This document shows, piece by piece, positions 1 to 5,626 of a stretch of DNA of 6,052 nt. Numbering within the stretch: position 1 is the first letter of the stretch; each line of letters starts with the position of its first letter. The position numbers were made by a program, and so were the translations under genes. Where the stretch lies: the NCBI GenBank assembly GCA_031431235.1, contig JANPDA010000116.1, forward strand, positions 1 through 6,052, in the 5' to 3' direction. The notes under the pieces were generated by a model. It ran no database searches. It was given only the letters and a program-made list of their open reading frames with translations, and was not told the origin of the DNA. Source of the DNA: JANNSW01 sp031431235. GTDB lineage: Bacteria > Pseudomonadota > Alphaproteobacteria > Rhizobiales > Hyphomicrobiaceae.

Positions 1-174
1 TCGTTCCGCCGTCCTGGCGGGTCCTGGCTGGTGCGCTCGCGGCTGCTGGCCGCAGCGGTCTCGAATGTCGGGTCCGGTCAACCAATTCCTCAGCGCCACC
101 AAGCCCCAGCCGACCATTGTGCACGATCGCCCTTGACACAGTCCTAAAGCACGAAGCATGCCGATCATTGGGCA
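1..174. other. Left-edge stretch, no supported gene
   Basis: I see no gene here that can be supported. One plus frame is open from the edge to a TAA at 145-147 and another to a TGA at 134-136; either could be the tail of a gene starting outside the window, but neither translation is recognisable. On the minus strand an ATG near 167 (MIGMLRALGL...) stays open to the edge, also without a recognisable motif. A TTGACA hexamer at 133-138 lacks a matching -10 box. Confidence 0.3.
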
Positions 175-251
175 CTAGTGGCCCAAATCCGACAGTTGCA
201 TCACCTGGCAGCACGCGCCCGAGCAAAGGTCGGATTTATGAGGACCACTAG
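175..251 (-). repeat. Palindromic MITE-like element A
   Basis: An imperfect inverted repeat of 77 bp. The left arm is CTAGTGG (175-181), a 3-nt gap, AAATCCGAC (185-193) and TTGC (196-199). The right arm is its complement: GCAA (223-226), GTCGGATTT (229-237), a 7-nt gap, CCACTAG (245-251). The right arm thus carries 4 extra bases. Read on the minus strand, its long-arm/short-arm layout matches element B (265-343), so the two are inverted copies of one family. Both ends carry CTAG. IS630-type elements are known to insert at TA within CTAG, so a non-autonomous derivative is plausible; no transposase is present to prove it. Confidence 0.65.
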
Positions 252-264
252 CAACCTTATGATT

Positions 265-343
265 CTAGTGGAGCTTTTGAATCTGACATTTGAGTACGAG
301 CCTGGCGGCAACCGGGACTCAAATGTCAAATTCGCTCCACTAG
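265..343 (+). repeat. Palindromic MITE-like element B
   Basis: A 79-bp inverted repeat. The left arm is CTAGTGGAGC (265-274), TTTT, GAATC, then TGACATTTGAGT (284-295). The right arm is ACTCAAATGTCA (317-328), AATTC, then GCTCCACTAG (334-343). With the TTTT looped out the arms pair with one mismatch, around a 21-nt loop (296-316). Ends and arm structure match element A 13 bp away. The terminal CTAG at 340-343 contains the TAG stop of the GH5 gene, so read from the minus strand the hairpin begins exactly at the end of that gene and could act as a 3' stem-loop on its mRNA. It lacks a following T tract, so it is not a textbook terminator. Confidence 0.7.
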
Positions 344-1644
344 GGCACTTGCCGCAGTCCCAATGCGCTCAACATGCCGGGATCGAGCGTCTTGCCTTCA
401 GGCTCGACAGCGAGGCCGAAGGACGAATGATACTCCCAGAGCGCCCAGCCGAGCCCGAGCTCCTGCGCCGCGCCGCTGACGGCCTGCAGATAGCGCTCCC
501 GGCTGCCATCGTCGCCGATGCCGCTCGCGGGAGCGGGACGCAGCGCGCCGAACTCGCCGACGATCAGCCGCTCGCGCGCTAAGCCGGCCTCGTCGGCCCA
601 CTCGGCCGCCTGCGCCAGCTCGAGCCGGATCGAGGTCCCGTCAGCGCCCTCGCGCAGATAGCTGTCGATGAGATCGAGCGTGGCGGCGAAATCATGGGTG
701 CGCTCAGGCGTATCCTCCGCTCGCAGGGCCAGCAGGAGCCGCGTGCTGGCAGCCTCCGCCACCGCCCGGTCGGTGCGCACGGCTGGAAAGGCGAGCCCTG
801 CCATGTAGCGCAGTCCTGGCAGGGTCCAGTCGGCCCCCTGATGGGTGAAGGCAAATGGCCGGTAGGAGTGCACGTCGATCATCACATTGGGATCGTAGCC
901 GGCGAGATCCAGCGAGGCGAGCCCGGCGATGTCCGACCAGCAGCCGGTCGTCAGCACCACCGTAAGGCCGGCTGCGACCGCGCGAACTCGCCCGTACAGG
1001 TCGCGTTGATGCTCGATCCAGTCGATGCCTTGCGGATTGCGGCAATCGGCCTGGGGCTCGTTCATCAGCCCGAGCGCGATGCCCTCGGTGCCGAGCGCTG
1101 AGAGCGTAGTTGCCAACCGCTCGAGCCAAGCCGCGTAGGCCCGATAGAGGGGGCCATTCCGGTCGGCCAGGATGAGCCGCTGACTCCAGTCGTCGCGATC
1201 GGGGCGGGGATGGGGCGAGACGATGACGGCAAGGCCTGCGCGCCTCGCTTGCCCGATGACCGCAACGAGGCGGTCCATGAGTGCGCCCACCCGCTGCTCG
1301 GGTTGGTCGAGGAATGGACCGGGCTCGACCGGCACGCGCACGAACGTGAAGCCGGCGGCGGCGAGCCGCTGGAACTCATGATCGGTCGGATTGGCCTCGG
1401 GGCCGCGGAAGAGCGGCCATTCGCGGTCGGAGGGGTAGGCCAGCACGTCGCGCAGATTGATGCCGCGCGCGTAGAGCCCCTCAGCCATCGCGACAGTGCC
1501 GGGCAAGGCCGCCATGAGAACGGCGAAAAGTGCGGTCGCGGCGAGCTTTCGCTTGCCGCAACCTGTGACGGCGACTACCCATGGTGCCAGCAACAACGCC
1601 GCCACCGAGAGCCCGGACGAGCAATGAAAACCGACCCGCCGCAT
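340..1644 (-). CDS. Secreted glycoside hydrolase family 5 (cellulase-like) protein
   Basis: This 434-residue protein should cleave a beta-1,4-linked polysaccharide by the retaining GH5 mechanism, outside the cytoplasmic membrane. The GH5 set is intact: FVRVPV with the conserved Arg near 103, the acid/base Glu196 in LMNEP, HSY near 259-261, the nucleophile Glu364 in IVGEFG, and the aromatic WALWEY near 400-405. The substrate (glucan, mannan or other) cannot be read from this. The N terminus has two hydrophobic stretches: residues 14-26 ending in a lipobox-like VTGC, then KRK and a Sec-like segment ending AMA before Glu55. I chose the ATG at 1644 because GAGG lies 8 nt upstream (1653-1656); this overlaps the divergent pepN start by 21 bp. 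A GTG at 1605 would avoid the overlap but has no clear ribosome site. The stop lies in the terminal CTAG of repeat B. Confidence 0.85.
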   Translation of the reverse strand: MRRVGFHCSSGLSVAALLLAPWVVAVTGCGKRKLAATALFAVLMAALPGTVAMAEGLYARGINLRDVLAYPSDREWPLFRGPEANPTDHEFQRLAAAGFTFVRVPVEPGPFLDQPEQRVGALMDRLVAVIGQARRAGLAVIVSPHPRPDRDDWSQRLILADRNGPLYRAYAAWLERLATTLSALGTEGIALGLMNEPQADCRNPQGIDWIEHQRDLYGRVRAVAAGLTVVLTTGCWSDIAGLASLDLAGYDPNVMIDVHSYRPFAFTHQGADWTLPGLRYMAGLAFPAVRTDRAVAEAASTRLLLALRAEDTPERTHDFAATLDLIDSYLREGADGTSIRLELAQAAEWADEAGLARERLIVGEFGALRPAPASGIGDDGSRERYLQAVSGAAQELGLGWALWEYHSSFGLAVEPEGKTLDPGMLSALGLRQVP

Positions 1645-4272
1645 CCGATCAACCTCAAAGACTACGAGCCCTCGAACTACCTGATCGACACGGTCGAGCT
1701 CGATGTCGCCCTCGCACCGGGCGCAACCCGCATCGTATCCCGTCTCGCGATCCGACCCAATCCTGCCTATCGAGGCAAGGACAAGTCGCTCCGCCTCGAT
1801 GGCGAAGGTATCGAGCTGATCGAGGTCAGGCTCCCCGATCGGGTGCTGGCAAAGGCGGAGTTGAAGCTCGCCGACGACAGCCTCACCATTGCCAGGCCGC
1901 CTGCCGGCCCGTTCACACTCGAGATCACGACGCTCTGCAATCCGGAGGCCAACAAGTCCCTCTCGGGCCTCTACCGCTCGCGCGGCATCTATTGCACGCA
2001 GTGCGAGGCGGAGGGATTCAGGCGGATCACTTATTTTCTGGATCGGCCGGACGTGCTTGCGGTCTATACCACCCGGCTCGAAGCGGATGTGGCAGAGACG
2101 CCGGTGCTGCTCGGTAACGGCAACATGATCAAGGCCGGCAAGCTGAAAGGCGGCCGGCATTTCGCGGTCTGGCACGACCCGCACAGGAAGCCGAGCTACC
2201 TGTTCGCCATGGTTGGCGGCAAGCTCGGCTGCGTCACCGACGGCTTCACCACCATGAGCGGCCGCAAGGTCGAGCTCAGGATCTATGTGGAGCCTGGCAA
2301 GGAGGATCGCTGCAGCTGGGCGATGGACAGCCTGAAGCGGTCCATGCGCTGGGACGAGAAGCGGTTCGGGTGCGAGTACGACCTGGACATCTTCATGATC
2401 GTCGCCGTCTCCGACTTCAACATGGGGGCGATGGAGAACAAGGGCCTCAACGTCTTCAACGACAAGCTGGTGCTGGCCTCCCCCGACACCGCGACCGACG
2501 GCAACTACGAGGCGATCGAGAGTGTGATCGCGCACGAATACTTCCACAACTGGACCGGCAACCGCATCACCTGCCGCGACTGGTTCCAGCTCTGCCTGAA
2601 GGAAGGGCTGACCGTCTTCCGCGATCAGGAGTTCTCATCCGACGAGCGGTCGCGGACCGTGCAGCGCATCGCCGACGTGCGGGGCCTCAGGGCGCATCAG
2701 TTCCCCGAGGATGCAGGCCCTCTCGCCCATCCGGTCCGGCCCGAAACCTATATCGAGATCAACAACTTCTACACCTCGACCGTCTACGAGAAGGGCGCCG
2801 AGCTCTGCCGCATGATCATGACGCTGGTCGGCAAGGACGGCTTCCGCAAGGGGCTCGACCTCTACTTCGCGCGCCATGACGGGCAAGCCGCGACCGTCGA
2901 TCAGTTCGCCAAGTGCTTCGAGGAGGCCAATGCCCGCGACCTCTCCCAGTTCATGCTCTGGTACAGCCAATCGGGCACGCCCGAGCTCGTCTGCAAGCTC
3001 GACTGGGACGCGCGCACGAGGACGGCCGAGCTGACCGTCGATCAGGTGCTGCCACCCACGCCCGGTCAGCCCAAGAAGAAGCCCTTCCATATTCCCCTGA
3101 AGATGGGACTGCTCGGGGGCAATGGCGAGGCGATCGAGCTGAAGCTCGAGGGCAGCGGCCGCGTCAAGGACGGCCTGGTCGAGGTCAGGGAGGCAAAGCA
3201 GGTGTTCCGCTTCGTCGATGTGCCGTCCAAGCCCGTGCCCTCGCTGCTGCGTGGCTTCTCGGCACCCGTCAACCTCTCGATCGACCTCTCCGACCGCGAT
3301 CTCGAGTTCCTCATCGTCCACGACAGCGATCTCTATAATCGCTGGCAGGCCATGCAGACGCTGGCGACACGGACCATCATCGAGATCGTCGAGGCGAACC
3401 GCAATGGCCGCACCGTGCGGGCCGGCGGCAAGCTCGCCAAGGCGATGGGCGCCGCGTTGGGCGACGGCCGGCTCGAGCCCGCCTATCGCGCCCAGCTCCT
3501 GCAGCTGCCGGGCGAAGCCGACATCGCCCGCGAGATTCGCAAGGACGTCGACCCGCAGGCGATCCATGCCGCGCGCACCCAGCTGCTGCGCCTGATCAGC
3601 CGCACCATCCGCAGCGAGCTGATCGACGCCTACGAGACCAGCCGTCCGAAGGGCCGCTATCGCCCCGACGCCAACAGCGTCGGCTTGCGGTCCCTGAGCA
3701 ACAGTGCGCTTGGCCTCATTGCCGAGCGTGGCCAGCCCGAGGACATTGCACTGGCGACAAAGCACTACTGGTCGGCCAAGAACATGACCGACGCCATGGC
3801 CGCGATCGCGATCCTCTCCGACATCGATTGCCCGGAGCGGCGCCAAGCCCTCGCTCATTTCGAGGAGCGCTGGCAGGGCGATCTGCTGGTGATGGACAAG
3901 TGGTTCACCATCCAGGCCATGTCGTCGCTGCCCGATACGCTCGAGCGGGTCGACGAGCTGACGCGCCACCCACTGTTCTCGCTGCAGAACCCCAACAAGG
4001 TGCGTGCCTTGATCGGCGTATTCGCCGGCTTCAACCAACTCCAGTTCAACCGGCCGGACGGGCGCGGCTATCAGCTCGTTGCCGGCAAGGTCGGCGAGAT
4101 CGACGGCTTCAACCCGCAGGTGGCGGCGCGCCTGCTCGGCGCCTTCAGAAGCTGGCGCACGCTCGAGGCCGGACGGCGCAAGCAAGCCAAGAAGGCTTTG
4201 AAGCAAGTGGCAGCCCGCGAAGGGATCTCGCGCGATCTCTACGAGATTGTAACCAAGACACTCGAGGCCTGA
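1624..4272 (+). CDS. pepN: Aminopeptidase N (M1 family zinc metallopeptidase)
   Basis: A cytosolic zinc exopeptidase that removes N-terminal residues from peptides in the last steps of protein turnover. The 882 residues compare with 870 in E. coli PepN. Visible landmarks: the N-terminal beta domain with CTQCEAEGFRRITYFLDRPD, the substrate-anchoring GAMEN at 268-272, HEYFH at 304-308 followed by NWTGNR, and Glu327 in LKEGLT. His304, His308 and Glu327 bind zinc, Glu305 is the general base, and Tyr388 (NNFYTSTVYEKGAE) is the transition-state Tyr; each is offset +7 from E. coli numbering. After residue 450 come the Ig-like DUF3458 domain and the long helical C-terminal domain, ending near LYEIVTKTLEA. 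The ATG at 1624 fits the family N terminus (KDYEPSNYLIDTVELD); the ribosome site is weak (GGA at 1615-1617). The open frame extends upstream, but only as a shadow of the GH5 gene. No terminator follows. Confidence 0.97.
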   Translation: MKTDPPHPINLKDYEPSNYLIDTVELDVALAPGATRIVSRLAIRPNPAYRGKDKSLRLDGEGIELIEVRLPDRVLAKAELKLADDSLTIARPPAGPFTLEITTLCNPEANKSLSGLYRSRGIYCTQCEAEGFRRITYFLDRPDVLAVYTTRLEADVAETPVLLGNGNMIKAGKLKGGRHFAVWHDPHRKPSYLFAMVGGKLGCVTDGFTTMSGRKVELRIYVEPGKEDRCSWAMDSLKRSMRWDEKRFGCEYDLDIFMIVAVSDFNMGAMENKGLNVFNDKLVLASPDTATDGNYEAIESVIAHEYFHNWTGNRITCRDWFQLCLKEGLTVFRDQEFSSDERSRTVQRIADVRGLRAHQFPEDAGPLAHPVRPETYIEINNFYTSTVYEKGAELCRMIMTLVGKDGFRKGLDLYFARHDGQAATVDQFAKCFEEANARDLSQFMLWYSQSGTPELVCKLDWDARTRTAELTVDQVLPPTPGQPKKKPFHIPLKMGLLGGNGEAIELKLEGSGRVKDGLVEVREAKQVFRFVDVPSKPVPSLLRGFSAPVNLSIDLSDRDLEFLIVHDSDLYNRWQAMQTLATRTIIEIVEANRNGRTVRAGGKLAKAMGAALGDGRLEPAYRAQLLQLPGEADIAREIRKDVDPQAIHAARTQLLRLISRTIRSELIDAYETSRPKGRYRPDANSVGLRSLSNSALGLIAERGQPEDIALATKHYWSAKNMTDAMAAIAILSDIDCPERRQALAHFEERWQGDLLVMDKWFTIQAMSSLPDTLERVDELTRHPLFSLQNPNKVRALIGVFAGFNQLQFNRPDGRGYQLVAGKVGEIDGFNPQVAARLLGAFRSWRTLEAGRRKQAKKALKQVAAREGISRDLYEIVTKTLEA
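1653..1656 (-). promoter_or_regulatory. Ribosome binding site favouring the GH5 ATG at 1644
   Basis: Read on the minus strand, GAGG sits 8 nt before the ATG at 1644. It lies inside the first dozen codons of pepN on the other strand. It is the best Shine-Dalgarno match near any candidate start of the GH5 gene; the GTG at 1605 and the ATG at 1515 have none. The match is only four bases, so it supports the start without settling it. Confidence 0.4.
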
Positions 4273-4318
4273 AACAATAATTCTCTGCCCTGAATGGCTT
4301 TAATCGCGCTTTACTCAA

Positions 4319-4486
4319 ATGGGCCGCTGCATTCCAATGGGCATGGGCCGGGCGATTCGTCTGGCACAGGCGCTGGTGTGGCGTCTCGCAATTGCCGATC
4401 AGCGCATGTTGCAAGTGCGTCGGCAATTCGGAGGCGGGACACTAGGCGGGGGCGCCGGGGCGGCTGAAGGACGGGGCACAGCATGA
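4319..4486 (+). CDS. Possible 55-aa leader ORF before the HisKA gene
   Basis: An ORF of 55 codons (MGRCIPMGMGRAIRLAQALV...), with alternative ATGs at 4337 and 4343. Its TGA (4484-4486) overlaps the ATG of the HisKA gene as ATGA, the arrangement seen in translationally coupled pairs. It is basic in the middle (RMLQVRRQ) and Gly/Ala-rich at the end, with no recognised domain. Against it: no Shine-Dalgarno sequence precedes any start, codon use is less GC-biased at third positions than in neighbouring genes, and the region contains a strong inverted repeat that may be the true function. Chance is a fair explanation. Confidence 0.2.
   Translation: MGRCIPMGMGRAIRLAQALVWRLAIADQRMLQVRRQFGGGTLGGGAGAAEGRGTA
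4390..4428 (+). promoter_or_regulatory. Inverted repeat in the leader of the HisKA gene
   Basis: A perfect 9-bp inverted repeat, AATTGCCGA (4390-4398) and TCGGCAATT (4420-4428), encloses 21 nt. Inside it CGCA (4403-4406) pairs with TGCG (4416-4419), so the RNA could form a 13-bp stem with a four-base bulge and a 9-nt loop (TGTTGCAAG). It lies 54 nt before the HisKA start. It may be an RNA hairpin affecting translation or a DNA operator; no T tract follows, so a terminator for pepN is unlikely. Confidence 0.45.
4467..4471 (+). promoter_or_regulatory. Ribosome binding site of the HisKA gene
   Basis: AAGGA lies 11 nt before the ATG at 4483. The distance is slightly long but acceptable, and it supports this ATG over later in-frame ones. 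Confidence 0.4.
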
Positions 4487-5061
4487 ATCGACAGTTGATC
4501 GACCGCGCCGTATTACGGCGCGGCGCGGGATTGGTGTTGGCTTTGGCGGGGTTCATGGCGGTCGCGGGCAACGGCAGTGCGATCGCCGCGGGCGAATTGC
4601 CCGAGACCGGCGCCGTGTCGGCACTGTTGATGCCGATGCTCGTCGCTGCACTCATTGGCCTTGCGATCGGCTGGTTGGTACAGCCGGCGGTCCTCATCGA
4701 CATTCCCCACGCAGGCCATGCCGGGAGCCGGCCCCAAGCCGCCACGAGCCCGAGATCCACCGATCGTGGCGCCTCGCAGGATCCCATGAACGACCAGTCG
4801 AGCCGGCTTTGCGAGCTCAGTCACGCGCTGCGCACGCCACTCAATTCCGTGATCGGCTTCTCCGAGCTGATGCGCGGCGAGGTGTTCGGACCGCTCGGCA
4901 GCCAGAAGTACCGCGATTATGCCGACCACATCCAGGACGGCGCCCAGGTGCTGCTTTCCCGCGTCGACGACATCATCCAGGTGGCCAATGCCAGCCACGG
5001 CAGCCGTCATGATGGCACCGTCTCGCAGCCGGCCTCGCACGAAATCCAGCGGGCCGCCTGA
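4483..5061 (+). CDS. Membrane-anchored HisKA (DHp) protein lacking an ATPase domain
   Basis: A 192-residue protein made of an N-terminal membrane region and a histidine-kinase dimerisation and phospho-acceptor domain. Residues 14-36 form a hydrophobic segment ending AIAA that may be a signal peptide or first TM helix. Residues 44-66 are a clear TM helix. A polar linker (about 75-105) leads to the H-box LSHALRTPLNSVIGFSELM, where His114 is the expected phospho-acceptor. The second DHp helix runs from about 140 to 168 (KYRDYADHIQDGAQVLLSRVDDIIQ). In normal kinases an HATPase_c domain with N, G1 and G2 boxes follows here; this protein ends about 24 residues later, and the next gene lies on the opposite strand 28 bp on. 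It therefore cannot autophosphorylate alone. It may be a phosphotransfer or decoy partner of other kinases, or a remnant; the DHp part looks well conserved, which argues against decay. Confidence 0.8.
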   Translation: MNRQLIDRAVLRRGAGLVLALAGFMAVAGNGSAIAAGELPETGAVSALLMPMLVAALIGLAIGWLVQPAVLIDIPHAGHAGSRPQAATSPRSTDRGASQDPMNDQSSRLCELSHALRTPLNSVIGFSELMRGEVFGPLGSQKYRDYADHIQDGAQVLLSRVDDIIQVANASHGSRHDGTVSQPASHEIQRAA

Positions 5062-5089
5062 GCGCCAGCACGCACACCTACAACCACCA

Positions 5090-5626
5090 TCAATCGGCTT
5101 GCGGGCCACCCTCGGGGCCATCGCCGCCATGGCCATGCCCCCGTCGGCCGAACCAGCCGCGCTGCAGGCCCCGCAACGCCCGCTGCCGTTCCTCGTGAGT
5201 GAGCTTTGCACCGATCTCGCCCATCATCGTGGTGACGGAGGAGCGCATCGCCAGCTCGGCCGCGTTCATCCGTGCAATCGCCGCCTCGAAGGCAGCGCGA
5301 TCATAGGGCTCGGCCTCGAACAGCCGCATGGCGTCCTTGCGCGCCTCGCCCGAGCGCTGCCAGGCTTGCTCGGTCGCCGGCCGGTTGCGATCGAGAATCG
5401 CCTTCACCTCGGCCTGCCTCTCCTCGGGCAGCTCGCGCAGCAGCCGTCCCCCGAAGAAGAAGCCGTGGCCGCCACCACCCCAGCCGCCATGACGCCAGGC
5501 AAAGCCGGCTAGCGAGCCAACGACGGCCAAGTTCAGCGCGAGCGATCCGACCAGCACGGCCCAAAGCCAGCGCGGCGCGCGGCGTTCCGGCGGCGTGACT
5601 GGCAATTGTCCCGACGTTGCGGTCAT
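5090..5626 (-). CDS. Periplasmic metal-sensor-like protein (CnrX/CpxP/Spy type)
   Basis: A 178-residue protein anchored by one N-terminal TM helix (residues 20-41) with a periplasmic helical domain (about 60-152) of the Metal_resist/CpxP-like kind: LPEERQAEVKAILDRNRP, a middle helical pair, and LTHEERQRALRGL. Such proteins sense metals or envelope damage and often pair with an anti-sigma factor. His is absent from the core except at LTHEE; His/Gly-rich stretches flank it (RHGGWGGGGHG near 45-55, GHGHGG near 163-168), and Met residues cluster at 120, 127, 134 and 135. Metal binding by these is inference. The ATG at 5626 overlaps the TGA of the upstream gene as ATGA, with GAGGAG 5 nt before the start. 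It is convergent with the HisKA gene, 28 bp apart, with no visible terminator. Confidence 0.75.
   Translation of the reverse strand: MTATSGQLPVTPPERRAPRWLWAVLVGSLALNLAVVGSLAGFAWRHGGWGGGGHGFFFGGRLLRELPEERQAEVKAILDRNRPATEQAWQRSGEARKDAMRLFEAEPYDRAAFEAAIARMNAAELAMRSSVTTMMGEIGAKLTHEERQRALRGLQRGWFGRRGHGHGGDGPEGGPQAD

Noticed and set aside
42..56. GCGGC/GCCGC hairpin near the left edge as a terminator
   Set aside because: The stem is only 5 bp and there is no T tract; such stems are frequent by chance at this GC content.
133..162. TTGACA as a promoter -35 box
   Set aside because: Nothing resembling a -10 box lies 16-18 bp downstream (CATGCC at 157-162), and no gene starts after it on that strand.
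170..349. GGGCACT at 170-176 and 343-349 as a 7-bp target duplication around both repeats
   Set aside because: The copies overlap the CTAG ends of the elements unevenly, and separate CTAG-bounded insertions explain the ends better. A single composite insertion cannot be fully excluded.
178..582. 134-codon plus-strand ORF
   Set aside because: It runs through the two palindromes and then antisense to the end of the GH5 gene; there is no ribosome site and no recognisable product.
1210..1623. Upstream extension of the pepN frame
   Set aside because: It is antisense to the GH5 coding region, and the known PepN N terminus matches the start at 1624.
1645..2547. Upstream extension of the GH5 frame to an ATG at 2547
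   Set aside because: The extra 301 codons are antisense to pepN, show no domain, and would place the export signal in the middle of the protein.
2635..4206. A 523-codon open frame on the minus strand inside pepN
   Set aside because: It lies fully antisense to a gene with complete PepN motifs, its translation matches no family, and long antisense frames are common opposite high-GC genes.
4318..4342. Direct repeat AATGGGC (4318-4324 and 4336-4342)
   Set aside because: It is only 7 bp with two copies and no further extension; chance is sufficient.
4311..4787. 158-codon minus-strand ORF, and a longer one at 4513-5211
   Set aside because: Both are antisense to the HisKA gene, whose reading frame has a recognisable domain.
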